Of a stretch of DNA of 64,000 nucleotides, positions 1 through 10,854 are shown in pieces. The DNA comes from Plectrocnemia conspersa (lineage: Eukaryota > Arthropoda > Insecta > Trichoptera > Polycentropodidae): positions 1 through 64,000 of the forward strand of contig VTFK01000075.1 in the NCBI GenBank assembly GCA_009617715.1, in the 5' to 3' direction. The number at the start of each line of letters is the position of its first letter. The first letter of the stretch is position 1. Under the pieces are notes generated by a model that saw only the letters and a list, made by a program, of their open reading frames with translations, was not told the origin of the DNA and searched no databases. Both the position numbers and the translations under genes were made by a program.

Positions 1-3
1 TTT

Positions 4-74
4 TGGACCAAAAAAGAAAAGTAAGACAGTGTCTTATTTTCGGAAAAAAGACGGTATTAGACTTTTTTGGTCCA
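4..74. repeat. Short inverted repeat, MITE-like fragment
   Basis: A perfect 13-base inverted repeat (TGGACCAAAAAAG at 4-16 and its complement at 62-74) encloses 45 bases. A second smaller near-palindrome, AAGACAGTGTCTT, lies inside. The arrangement resembles the end of a miniature inverted-repeat transposon or a fold-back. It lies at the window edge, so a longer element could continue to the left. No target-site duplication can be judged. Confidence 0.45.
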
Positions 75-2445
75 TATATCAGGTTAATGTCGTTAGCATT
101 AATGGTTAAGCTTCGGAATGTTATAATTGATAATCACTAGATGACGATATTTGTGAATATATTTTATAAATAAATCTGTTCCCTAGGGTAAATTACTCTC
201 ATAATTGTTGTATAAAAAGTTTTAGCCTATGTACATATTCTATGTACGGTACCAAATTTTACATAGTACATACGCTGCTTGCGAAACAAAACTAAAGCTC
301 TACCCGACCTCCTACTTGGGCTGTCGTCTTAATAAAAGATATGATAAAACCTGGCGTAAAGTTATTGATAGCCTTTCGGCATCAAAAAAATAACATGTCT
401 GATTTTTCAAAGCATTAACAGGGACAGTATCTAAGAATATTGTCATGTTCATCTAAATAATATTTATGAATTCGACATTAAATCTGTATTATTGTAAAGT
501 AAGAATTTAGGAAAAGTCAAATGGTTACCTAAAAAATATAAATAGGAATTTTTTAACAATATGTGGGTGTTTTTAATATGATCAGATTCATCCATTCAAA
601 CAAAAACAATATATTAAACTCAGATTAACCGTATTTTCATCCAAATAGAAATGTTATCATTTGAAGCGCTCACCACATCGCCCGCTTACTGTTGAATGTG
701 TGTGTGTATATATACAATAAATTAGCGTCTTTTGTTGATTAGGAACAAACAAAATCTTCCGTAATCTAATACGGGCGCTCTGTAGCAACAATTAGCGTAT
801 GCCCTGGATAAGAATGGCCCATTGTTTTCCTTCTCTTTTGTTACCTATATGAGCAGTGTACATACATACATACATATCTGCTACACAGGGGAAGGAGGTC
901 GGATGCCTGACATAATGTCTGACACCTTGACTGGTAAAAATAATAATAATACACATACACATTCCACAGTTTCGTAGACGCGTGAAGAAATACTTTCAGC
1001 TATGTCGCCTGTACCTTAACCCTAAATTACGAGCGTGTGTCGCGGTTTACGTTTTTTATTTGATACAAAAAAACGTATGAAATATTACGTGCCTGCTGCG
1101 AGTATATAAAATTGGATAAAGTTTAACGTTTATGTGTAGGGGTTGAGCGCTTACGATTCAACAAGTTAATTTCGACGATTCGGTTCGAATTGAAATAACG
1201 GCTTTATCCGATATTACAGTGATTTATTTAATCAAAAAAATGGAAACGGTGATCAATATAAATTGAACTCTTACGTTCCACATACTGTTAATGTAACATA
1301 CGTGATTCTAAATTATTTAGCACAAACGTAATAAATTGGGGCAGCCACCCAATAGTCGTATTGCAGCTTGTACAAGATCCGTTCAACAAGTCATTAAAAC
1401 AAATGGATTTTAGGTACGATACACGTGCAAATAAATATATTTTAGCAGCCTTATTATTATTAAAATATAGAAATCAAGATTTCAGTTCCGCACCAAATCG
1501 TACAGGATTGATTTAGAAGTCAGGAAAGAGGAGGATTTTTGATCTTCTCTCATTTCCCTGATCGTATATAATCCGGAACACTGCCGTATGAAAATTAATA
1601 ATTCCCTTCCAACCAGTAATAGCTTAATAATTTATCCCCGAAACCTCTATCATTGTCCAGCCAAACTGACACGAGTTAAAACTCGATCTTCGAAATAACG
1701 CAGCGTCACGATAAAGATTCACAAAGCACATGTTATCATAATATCTATTTATTGTAAAAATTTGTAGCTCGAATTTATTTATTTAGTGTGTGAGATTTGC
1801 GTTTTTGTTGTTCAAGTGGCAGTTACGATGATCTATAAATTTATGATAAACAGAGCAAATGGTTGGAAGCCCCGACAATCAATTTATCAAAATATATTCA
1901 CATGTATTAATCATATTAATAGTATCACACCCGTCTAAAAATATTCGTAGAATACATAAAAGTATAATAAATAGACAATTAAAATTTATTATATTAATAG
2001 CATAGTATATTATATTGTGATTTGATTTCACAGTAAAATCAGACTGCAATATATTGTAAAAAATACAAGGGTCACTTTTGTATTGTCACAAATATTCAAA
2101 GGTCGCGTAGTAATAAATTTAATATATTATGATGGCTTTAATTGATATATTATTAATTAATCTCTAAAATTAAATCCTAATAAATTATTTAAGTGTATAA
2201 AACTTCTGCTATTAAATTATCTGATGTTATTAATCTAACTTTTATTAGAAAAAAAAATAGTGCAACAATATCTCTAATTAAATATTTTTAAAACGCTTCT
2301 GAATAAATCAAATTTATCACCATCAGACATTTCTTTCATACACATTTTAATACAGCAAAAAATAATCCATAAAAGTATGTTTTAATGAAAACTACGTATT
2401 TTATTATATTATATTATTTCTTTATATTACATAAAAAATGGAGCA
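75..2445. other. AT-rich non-coding DNA with small CpG-richer patches
   Basis: I see no gene here. There is a TG/TA microsatellite at about 697-714 and a TACA/CATA run at about 859-875. The stretches near 660-870 and 960-1060 are richer in CpG than their surroundings and could be weak regulatory islands. The part from about 1900 to 2440 is very AT-rich and shows no further structure. Confidence 0.5.
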
Positions 2446-2449
2446 AAAT

Positions 2450-2640
2450 CAATATGACTTAAGAAATAAAACATTCGACAATAGATCAAGAGATTAGGTT
2501 GGCAAAATATATCAATAAAGACTTTAAAAATTAAAAATACTGCTCAGTCGTATTCTTAAATTTAATCCAGGTTTTTGTGGCACCCTACACTACTCTATAA
2601 AATTATAAAATTAGACTACTTTTACACAAAATTATTTAAA
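2450..2640 (+). pseudogene. Jockey-like LINE reverse transcriptase relic, copy 1
   Basis: In one plus-strand frame this stretch reads HSTIDQEIRLAKYINKDFKN, a stop, then KYCSVVFLNLIQVF. This matches the pattern of Jockey-clade reverse transcriptases before and around the first palm motif: a His-x-Thr-(I/V)-(D/E)-Q start, a Lys-rich linker, then Cys-Ser-(A/V)-V-F-L and a Q-(A/V)-F stretch where the catalytic Asp normally lies. The expected Asp is Asn here, and stops and indels follow, so it is inactive. The same segment recurs at 3965-4140 at roughly 85% identity by eye. Only about 60 residues survive. Confidence 0.65.
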
Positions 2641-2894
2641 AACCTTACTGATTTTTTTTAGTCGATTAAAAATTTGAATTCGTTAACAAATTTGTTGTAA
2701 AATCATTCATCTTCCAAAATTCAAAAAAAACAAATTGCTTGAATAGCTATAAACGTAACTGAACTTTTGCAAAGATATTATTAGCTGTTGTAAAAAGTCT
2801 GAATTTTTGAAGAAAATCTTTTTTACAAATTTGTTGTGAAATATTTCAGTTCTTAAAATTCAAAAACTATTTTTTTTTAGGTTTTCCTAGATTT

Positions 2895-3430
2895 AAAATA
2901 TTCTCCGTCATTAAAAGAATATTTCATTGTTGCGAAACGGTTACGGATATAATAAATCACCGGATTCACAAGATTCCCGTTCAAGCAAATATCGCTTTCT
3001 AAAGGCATATACATATTTCGCTGTTCTAAGAAACGAGTACATTTATTAGATGGATGATCGCTGCTTAATTGCGATTGGTAAGCAAGCTTTGCAGCACTGG
3101 ATACTGATTAGGAAAACAAGCAGACAATCGAAGAGACCAGCAGATGCCCGCCGCCCACGGACAACATACTGTCATGGGCGCTTACATCCCGAGAAGGACT
3201 CTTACATACGAACACTCCTCACGTAACAGAAAGGGATCAACTTCCGATGTACACTCGTTGCCACGCCACCTACTAGACCTTTGAGGACCTCCTACGGACA
3301 TAATCCCTGCGCCAGATTCTTCACCACCGCTCGGAGAAAATATCTTGCCATTTATCGTCTGTCGCATTGTAATATAATCTAATAAAACTCACTGGCTATG
3401 GAGCCACCATTAAACTAGCAATCTATAAAA
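2895..3430 (+). repeat. LTR-like repeat, family A copy 1
   Basis: This is one of five related copies, all in plus orientation (others at about 7765, 17930, 21925 and 44965). Shared blocks are TTGTTGCGAAACGGT, a CGCTTTCTAAAGGC-like block, TTCTAAGAA, GCAAGCTTTG and, near the right end, CTCGGAGAAAATATCTTGCC and ATTTATCGTCTGTCGCA. A polyadenylation-like AATAAAA follows, then CTCACTGGCTA. High GC over about 250 bases followed by AATAAA near the end is typical of a solo LTR, possibly BEL/Pao. I cannot see clean TG...CA ends or a target duplication. The 61-codon minus-strand frame inside it (3182-3367) is not a gene. Confidence 0.5.
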
Positions 3431-3960
3431 AGCTACTTTAGCTACTCATGTTTTGAAAAACAGAAAAAAACAAAAATATGATCACCTTTAAAAACGGTCG
3501 TTAATTAACTATTCGCCAGATAATTAATTAAGATATGTTACTGTGCAGTATAATGTAAAAATATTATTATTAAGCAGTTGTTTTTAATGTTTTGAATAAT
3601 AAAAAAATCACTAATTTTGCTAAACATAATAAAATCACTTAAACACAAAAAACCTTTATATATAATACTACATAAATACCACATTAACTTAAAATTAATT
3701 AAAATGGTTATATTTTATTATATATTACATATTAAGCGGTAAAGTGAATTGCCGGTGAAAGTCATTAGAATAATGACGATCCTATTCAACTCAGTAATTA
3801 TATTAAACTACTTTTCAACCCAATGGAAGGTTGCCCATATTATAATTTTATTAAAACCAGCAAAATAACTAAACTATATTGCTCTTTAGAGTGATAAAAA
3901 ATATATAATATAAAAAAAAAATTCAACAGGTAATAGAGAGGAGTATTTAATCGCTTACCA
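3431..3960. other. AT-rich DNA, nothing recognised
   Basis: There is no coding signal, RNA gene or clear repeat in this stretch between the LTR-like copy and the second LINE relic. It is dominated by runs of A and T. Confidence 0.5.
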
Positions 3961-3964
3961 AATA

Positions 3965-4510
3965 ATCAATATGACTTTAGAAATAAAACATTTGACAATA
4001 GAGCAAGAGCTTAGATTGGCAAAATATATCAATAAAAACTTTAAAAATAAAAAATAATGCTCAATTGTATTCTTAAATTTAACCCAGGCTTTTAACGCTA
4101 GACTATTCTATAAAATTAGGAGACTACTTTCACGCAACATCCGAAAACCACTCAAGATATTTTCAAATTATGATTATTGAACTTAACACAAACCTATAAC
4201 AAAGATCATCGGGTTTGTCTTAACATATCACATTTACGCTAAACATACTTGGACTCAGGTATCCTTTAATAGGAAGCACATACTAAAGTGGAACTCTGCT
4301 AAATATCATATTTGGATTTAAAGGAAATATCTGGGACCTTTGCAGGTCCAAATTCAGAATGAAAATGATAGCATATAAGTCTTATGGAGCCAAGCTTTGG
4401 GGTGTGACCTTCATATCTAATATCAAAATTCTTGAGAGATTTCAGAATAAATTTTTTAGGTTGATGAATAATAAACATTTAGTGATTGCAACTGTGTCAG
4501 TGTAAAAGAA
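3965..4510 (+). pseudogene. Jockey-like LINE reverse transcriptase relic, copy 2
   Basis: Two blocks of a Jockey-clade reverse transcriptase can be read on the plus strand. The first (about 3985-4190) reads HLTIEQELRLAKYINKNFKN and, after a stop, CSIVFLNLTQAFNARLFYKI, the region around the first palm motif. The second (about 4375-4480) reads KSYGAKLWGVTFISNIKILE and RFQNKFFRLMN, matching the conserved thumb-region pattern with Tyr-Gly-x-x-L-W-G followed by I-x-x-x-Q/ERFQ. The YxDD-containing middle of the domain is missing or unreadable, and several stops and frame changes occur. This is an old, 5'-truncated, dead LINE copy. Its first block is repeated at 2450-2640, so two insertions or a local duplication occurred. 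Confidence 0.75.
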
Positions 4511-5040
4511 AAAATGAAAAAAAATATTTAAACATATTAAAAACGCACTGCAACAGTATGCTAAAAGACACGTTTTAATTAAACTTAAATATATTAAAAC
4601 TAACAAATATATTTAATTAATATAAGCAATATTATGACCACTAACAAAGGTACTAGTAAAAAGATAATTTAATAAGAGTATAATTATATGTTAATTATTT
4701 AAAGAGAGCCTCTAGTGAAAGAGGGAAGAAAGAAGGAAATACATATGTATATATAAATTAAGAATTACTTATTGTAGAAATAGATGCCAGCATTTGAATA
4801 AAAAAGAAATATTCTCCAATGAAATTAAATTTAATATAGTGGAAATACGATTACATCCCTTGGGCGAGTCAGAACCCTAAAAACGGGTTTGCATGTATTG
4901 AAGCATTGAATTAAAAACAAAGTTTATTTTGAGAAAATTATAAATGTAGTTATTATTTTTTGATAATATTTATTTTAATAAAAATATTTTTTAATTTATC
5001 ATATAAATTCAACGTTGAAAAGGAGAATAAAGAAATATAA
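4511..5040. other. AT-rich DNA, nothing recognised
   Basis: No gene, RNA or clear repeat is visible. The 3' end of the LINE relic may trail into this stretch, but the translation is no longer recognisable after about 4510. Confidence 0.45.
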
Positions 5041-5420
5041 CCCAGCACTCACGACAACTGCATAAATCGAACATTTTTATTTACATTCTCAGTCAGACCA
5101 GCAAAATTGTATTTTCGCGTCATTGCATCCCACAATTTTTCGGACGCAACGTTGAACAAGAAAGCGGATTATTTCCTCGAACGGTATTCAGGATATTCTT
5201 TATAAAGTACACTAAAACATACATAAAAAAATCCATACATATTGCAAACCACGACACAATTTTATTCTTATTAAAATAGGAACGATTACACAAAGCCAAC
5301 CGAGAGGTTATCGATAGCCCTTAATGGAAATTCAAACAATCAATTCTCTCGTTCCGAATTCCTTAATGAACATTCCAATTTGCAAGTCATGAGCTCGGCA
5401 TCGACAATGACGCTGTCGCG
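5040..5420. promoter_or_regulatory. CpG-richer island, candidate regulatory DNA
   Basis: This stretch has clearly more G+C and CpG than its flanks (for example around 5100-5170 and 5340-5420) and has no long open frame. Islands of this kind in insect intergenic DNA are often conserved non-coding elements. Only the composition contrast is seen here; conservation and function are inferred. Confidence 0.25.
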
Positions 5421-6690
5421 TGTATAATGTATATCTACAGTTTGATTCAAAATTTACGCAACCATAGTTGAATATTAAATTTATTCAAAATTTACATACC
5501 CAGATGGTTACGATAAATCTCGTCAAGTTACAGTTTTGTCACAATGCAAGGTAGCGCCAAATAAAATCTTCGTTTATGTTTAATACTGTTGCATTACAAA
5601 GTAAATGAATTATTCTAAAAAAAAATTTTTTTAATTGGATCTGAAAGTCTTTCATCACATCACTTTATTTAGAGATCTAAAGATGTGATTGACAACATTA
5701 TATTTTGCTAACCTTTGTATTTGACAATCAATATAAATCATCATGTTTTACATTTAATCTGTAATATAGTATCAAGCGCGTATGTTTACCCAAATTATTA
5801 TTACTGTCAAAATCAGCGGTTACGAATTGACATTTAGATAGGTAAACCGACGCGATGGTTCGGTTGCGTTTCGAATACGTGAATGTCGATAACGTTAATT
5901 GGACTTTGACAATAGCTCGAGCCGTTAAAAATTGTATATACCATCATAATATTTTGTGAATATATATATGTATAATACATACACATATATGGTCGCATCG
6001 TTGAAAATTCTCCAACAGTCTGTGTCAAAAATTTTAATTAAAATCGACGATAATGAAATCGCGTTACGTAGCGTAGTTTATACTATAGATTGGTAATTAT
6101 AAAATCACATTTAACAACTAGGTAGGAAAAAAGTCAAATATATACAATTTTTATCTGTGCAAAAAGCATAAAAATTTTTTATATGATCTTTAACTTAAAT
6201 TAAATATCATTTAATAAAAATAATATAAATTATAGTAAGTACATTTATGAAGTGAAAAGCAGAAGGAAAATTTAAATTTTTAATTAAATTTTCAAGTTTC
6301 TAGCTGAGTTCTTTATATAAAAATAATAAACGTATTTTATTTTATCATGACTTTAACAGCTTATCCAATTATTGAAATACTACAGGGAAATTATAAAATA
6401 AGTTGAGCGTTATGAAAATTTAATTTAAATACTTAATGACTTATCGAACATATTTTAAAATAAAAACCTTAATGTTTTACCAGCGGCTGTGTCAAATCAA
6501 CGACGAAATAACCTAATCTGTATTATTCATATGTTAAAAACAAATCTGACTTAATCTAGTAGAATATTTATTAAATAAATGTTAGCAATGCCTTATTTTT
6601 TAATGATTGCAATGATGAGCAATACAGTAAATTCACGATCAAGATCTAGTTAACAACTTTAATGATTATTAATTTATTGTCATTTTCATT
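5421..6690. other. AT-rich DNA, little structure
   Basis: I see nothing firm. A short CpG-richer patch sits at about 5770-5900. The 64-codon minus frame at 5834-6028 has low-complexity content and no family resemblance, and I regard it as chance. Confidence 0.45.
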
Positions 6691-7330
6691 ATATGATAAT
6701 AGCATAGGGCGTCTAAGCGAGCTTTTTAGCATTAAATAAAGCTCGACGAAATGGCATAAACGCTTCTTATACAAAATCAGACGTTTCAGCAAATCCTCCC
6801 GGACACAATCGCAATTCGGTCCAATTTGCAGCTGCGTCAATCGACGCGCAGCAAATTGAACCGAAATTAAACGAGTTTCTCGAGCGGTATTCTTTGAGTT
6901 TTTCCCCCTTTGACCCGTAAGCGCAAATTTCTTCAAATTGAAGAACCTGCGAACGGAAAGCGAATAAAATTACAAATTCAGTTACGTTTAGATAAATTCG
7001 CGATTGCGGGCGTGCGTTTGACAAGAAGAAAGAACCTAAAGTAAGATTTATTATTTTTAAGTAAACGAAAAATAAAACAAGGCTCGTAACTCAGAATTGA
7101 TACAGTCGTCCAAAGTTTTCCGTTTACGTGGCCAGATTAAGAGAATAATCCTGGGGTCCCGGCCGTGGACCTTTCGAGCTCGAGATTTCCAAGATTGGAG
7201 AGGGGCGTTTTTACGTCTTTGAAATAAACCTGAGTTTATCTGGAAATTGAAAAAATGAGGAAAATTAAGTACTTCTTTAACGACAGACCTTTTTAAGCGA
7301 TAATTTATTAAGTTGTTCATAGAGAAACAT
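6690..7330. promoter_or_regulatory. CpG-richer island, candidate regulatory DNA
   Basis: A block of about 640 bases is distinctly less AT-rich than its surroundings. Three overlapping minus-strand frames of 85-96 codons exist here, but they overlap each other, resemble no family known to me, and are expected in any less AT-rich stretch. A strong hairpin lies inside (6813-6868), and a smaller one, with CGAGCTTT and AAAGCTCG as arms, lies near 6718-6748. I read the block as candidate conserved non-coding DNA or a non-coding transcript, not a protein gene. Confidence 0.3.
6813..6868. ncRNA. Hairpin of small pre-miRNA-like form
   Basis: Arms at 6813-6838 and 6843-6868 pair almost completely. The distinctive pairing blocks are TTCGGT(C/T)CAATTTGC on one arm and GCAAATTGAACCGAA on the other, with a four-base loop at 6839-6842 and one small internal mismatch region around the GCAGCTGC segment. 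The stem is GC-balanced and lies in an island rather than in AT-rich DNA, which makes it less likely to be chance. The tight loop is unusual for a microRNA precursor, so a DNA-level palindrome or a transposon core remains possible. Confidence 0.3.
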
Positions 7331-7556
7331 CTGCGCGAGGAATTAACTGTATAACTAGTAAATAAATATTTTTTAAACCATTTTTAATTTGTCAGTAAAA
7401 TTAGTACAAAAAAATATACCGATTTTTTTGCCTTTATATGCGAAATGTTACAATTGTAACTAAATGTATACATTTTTTGTAGTAATGATTAACGTTTTTG
7501 TTAGTTATCTCACATTATATTTGTTATTTTATTAATTTAAGTAAAGACAAACGTAA
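7331..7556. other. AT-rich spacer
   Basis: No gene or repeat was recognised between the island and the foldback arm. Confidence 0.4.
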
Positions 7557-7610
7557 CCAGGCGCGTACGGTGAGATACATTCTCTTTCGCTCGCTCGCGT
7601 GTTAAGTGAC
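7557..7610 (+). repeat. Single arm of the CpG-rich foldback family
   Basis: This 54-base stretch, beginning CCAGGCGCGTACGGTGAGAT, matches the left arm of the complete palindrome at 27779-27953, and both are preceded by AA. The matching complementary arm is not found downstream, so this is a truncated copy. The half-copy at 48828-48878 is in the opposite orientation. Confidence 0.6.
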
Positions 7611-7764
7611 GCATCAACTATGCATACTGGAATTTTCAATACCGGTATTACCAAGAGAGAAAAGAGCTGTGGCGACCACATACAGAATCTCTTGTCTCAA
7701 AACTTGCGTTAATTTACTGTGACTAAGATAATCATCCATCAACAAAGAAAAACACAATAGTTTA

Positions 7765-8010
7765 AAGCCCTCGTTACGACCATGATTAACACGAGTTTGT
7801 TCTTACAGTAAATATTCTCCGTCATTGAGAGAATAATTTTTTGTTGCGAAACGGTCACAGAAATAATAAATCATCGGATCCCCAACATTCCTGTTGCAAT
7901 GCAATACGACCTTGGATAATGCCCATCAAGCGAACGTCGCTTTTCAAAGACGTATACTTATAATGCCGTTCTAAGAAGCGACTGCAGCGATTACCGAGCG
8001 TTCCTACTGC
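7765..8010 (+). repeat. LTR-like repeat, family A copy 2, truncated
   Basis: It shares CCCTCGTTACGAC with the copy at 21925, ATATTCTCCGTCATT with copy 1, and the block around CAATACGACCTTGG with the copy at 44965. It stops after the TTCTAAGAAGCGAC block, where the sequence switches to a different repeat (8012-8118). The right half with the AATAAA is absent. Confidence 0.5.
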
Positions 8011-8011
8011 G

Positions 8012-8118
8012 ACGGCGCCGACACGATTTTATTACTTTTGACGGGAATTTTTGCCTTCTGAGAAGTGATAATTGTTTGGCACTCTCCTATTGACCAAAAT
8101 TTAGTTTGAAAATACTTT
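8012..8118 (+). repeat. Repeat C, inverted partner of 44855-44965
   Basis: The reverse complement of 44855-44965 aligns along this stretch, including the blocks TTTATTACTTTTGACG and CTCTCCTATTG. Each copy directly abuts a family A LTR-like copy, but on opposite sides and in opposite orientation. The segment may be part of the same element rearranged, or a separate element with a preference for that site. No coding capacity is visible. Confidence 0.5.
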
Positions 8119-8319
8119 GATCAGCCCTTTTATATTAGAAGTCCATAGTAATATCGGTAAGGATAGTTATCATATTTTTAAAACATTGTGTAATATCGAA
8201 ATGCAGACAAACTGTGGAGCAATATGCGAGATGCGATGTCTGTCTGTACTTATTCTTCCGATTATTTTCTCCTGGCCGCGAACCTCACCTAATAATGTAA
8301 CTAAACCCTTATTTAATAA
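8119..8319. other. Unassigned spacer
   Basis: A 94-codon plus frame (8117-8401) crosses this stretch and runs into repeat B. It has no recognisable domain, and the overlap with a repeat argues against a gene. Confidence 0.4.
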
Positions 8320-8820
8320 TAATGAGGGGGACAACCAGACGACCATTTCAAACATTATGACACGAAAAATAGCAACTAGCCAAAAAAAGCATAATTATTA
8401 GAATATTTAATTGACTACGTGGTTAGCAAATTCGTTCCAGTGCGTTAACCACTCGTAAGCACCCGGAAAACTACCCTTTTGTAAGTTAAGGATGCGCGAT
8501 AAACAATGCGTTTATCTTGCGTGAAAATCATTATTGTCAGATATTAACGATATTTGAAAGTTTAACCATGCAGTTTTACTTCAAGGTGTAAACATATTTC
8601 GTTGATGGGATCAAAAAGCGATGCAATTGGCCCACTAACATCCGCATCTGTGATTCGTTAAAGCTGTCTCAAATCAATAATATGAAATATGCGACACTTT
8701 ATCACATTGACTGTTAGAGACGATTAGAGAGGGTCATAGACGAGCTTTGCAGACAAGACGGCACACAAACAGAGACAGAGGGTCAGAGTTTTCTTAATAA
8801 GATTAGACAAAGGTAAGTGT
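8320..8820 (+). repeat. LTR-like repeat B, copy 1
   Basis: It aligns with 10855-11310 in the same orientation. Shared blocks are ACCAGA, CATTTCAAACATTATGA, ATAGCAACT, CGCGATA(A/G)ACAATGCG, AAGCGATGCAATTGGC and AGCTGTCTCAAATCAA. The design (a GC-balanced block with GCGATGCAATTGG and an AGCTTTGCAGACAAGAC tail) recalls family A, so B may be a diverged LTR of a related element. No terminal TG/CA pair or target duplication was confirmed. Confidence 0.5.
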
Positions 8821-9200
8821 ACTATTGAAATTATAATTATTAATATTTAATAAATCGATCTTTGACAATATAATACTGAACCCAAGATAATAAATTTATT
8901 AGCAATAGCTTCTACTACTGATGGAAATTACATCAAGGGACTTAAAAAAAAAATCTGATACACAGCGTGTTTTGCATGTCTACGTCAGAACACATACAAA
9001 CAACCAACGTCTAGTGCACTATATTAAAATTGCTCCATTGCTTCACAAACAGACTTCAATTAGCCTCAAAGCTATACAACGCCTGAAATATTTTAATAGA
9101 GAGAAAATTTATAAATTATTTAAAAAATAGTATTTTTTAACATACTGTATAGGTGAAATAATAATTATGAACTTGACTCAACGTGCGTGTAGTTAATTAA
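8821..9200. other. AT-rich DNA with a chance 69-codon frame
   Basis: The plus frame 8921-9130 is open for 69 codons, Lys-rich, and resembles no family I know. There are no splice or start-context signals worth reporting, and I treat it as chance. Confidence 0.4.
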
Positions 9201-9204
9201 AAAT

Positions 9205-9625
9205 ACAACAAGGAAGCACTCTGAATTTCGATAATCTTTCACCCCCTTTGGCGGTATTCGGTCGCGGGCACGTACCCTCGACAAACTTAGATACTTTATT
9301 ATGCACAGGCTGTTCTGCAAAATGGGTTTCGCGAAGCCGCCTCTCCGGAGGGAATGCAAGTTCGAAGAAAATAATTATTATCGACTGAGGCATATCCATT
9401 TGGAGTAAGCGTCGCTTTCTCTATATGTTTGTAATATTTATATGTTAATGTAATGTGTTTGTTTTTGCGAGAGCTAGTGTGTGCACCGGTAATGTGTAAG
9501 CTCTCAGCAATGAGCTTTCGACAATTACGCGGCCGTGCAGCTTTATTTAGAACGAGTGCGGCTTTTATTGTCGATAAAATGCTTTGGAACGAGAGCGGGG
9601 CCCAAAACGCGCGTATCTAAATACA
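9205..9625. promoter_or_regulatory. CpG-rich island, candidate regulatory DNA
   Basis: One of the strongest composition contrasts in the window. Sub-blocks near 9240-9370 and 9480-9620 contain many CpG steps (for example TCGGTCGCGGGCACG and ACGCGGCCGTGCAG). Two overlapping minus frames of 64-68 codons in the first block share no family resemblance. The flanks return abruptly to A/T runs. I infer a conserved non-coding element or enhancer. Confidence 0.35.
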
Positions 9626-10854
9626 CAGCTTGTGTTTAGCATAATCATAGCAAATATAAACGAATAAAATCAAAATATTCATAAGAAAAGCGTAGGTTGT
9701 TTCACATACAATTTTCAAGAGCTCAAGTCTTAGGATTATGTGGGAGACAAGAATTGAGTTTTCAAAATATTTTGTCAAGAATATTACAACTCCTCTGTAT
9801 AGTCAATAAATTGGAAAAAGCATTTGACGGTTTTTTTAGAACATATACAAAAAAAATTATTCTTTATTGTTTGTTGTATTTTATATTTTATTTTTATCCC
9901 TGATTAATAAAATTTATTAAATAAATTTTATTAATTTTTAAATAGATATATAGTTACAAATAATAAGCAATGTAAAAAAACGCGAATAACGGAGGGTTAA
10001 GTAATTAATATTTAAGAGGACGGACAATGCAAATATAATATACGATTTCTTACATGTTGCTACTAGACTAAGTTGAGAATAGAGCATGAATTTGGCCAAG
10101 GCCCAAATAAAGGATAAAAGGACATACATTTCATATGAGTTTTTTATTCATAAATTAAACATAAACTATAAATAATATTGTAAAAAGATAATTTTAACTT
10201 ATAATTTATTAAAAGAAAATCACGTGTAACAAATTGGTTAGGTGTTATTTCTAATGTAATAAAATAAGCTGAATTTTCATTAAAAATAAAATAAAAAATC
10301 TCAATATAATTTAATAGCGTTTTATACGTATTTCATCACAATATATGTGTGTATCCATATTTTATTACTTTTTTTGCTACCTCAAAGCGAATCCTACGCA
10401 AAAAACGTTTCGTTTTATTAATTTTACTCCGCATATAATACTTCTGTACAACCTTTTACGCAGAACACAACAAAATATTACGAACAATATGTACACACAA
10501 TCACATTGTTACATTGAAACGTCATATGCATGCGGTTTTTATTATTAAAAGCTTACTGTTTGCTTAACATTTTTTACAAGCATTCATATCTTTTGATCAT
10601 AGCAATTCTATCAATCTGTTGTTTGCTTTGTTCAACACAATTTTTAATATTGAAATACTAAATCAAATAATGTTTTTTTTTTGTTTGATTAGAATACATT
10701 TCAGAGCTTTTAAATTAGTCAAAACACAGACCTATATGTAGACTTTAAGACACGGAAGAACCACTGGTTCCTTTCGCCTTAACAAGAGCTATATGTGCAA
10801 TGAGAGAGCTTTATATGTGATGATATTTACAGAAATATTATTTAAGTCTAATGT
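9626..10854. other. AT-rich DNA, nothing recognised
   Basis: Short frames at 9697-9903, 9938-10129 and 10345-10548 are hydrophobic, AT-driven and unsupported. No repeat or RNA was seen. Confidence 0.5.

Noticed and set aside
697..875. TG/TA and TACA microsatellites as regulatory sites
   Set aside because: Simple repeats of this length are common background, and nothing around them supports a role.
6646..7320. Three overlapping minus-strand frames of 85-96 codons
   Set aside because: They overlap in different frames, lack domains, and are expected in a GC-balanced island.
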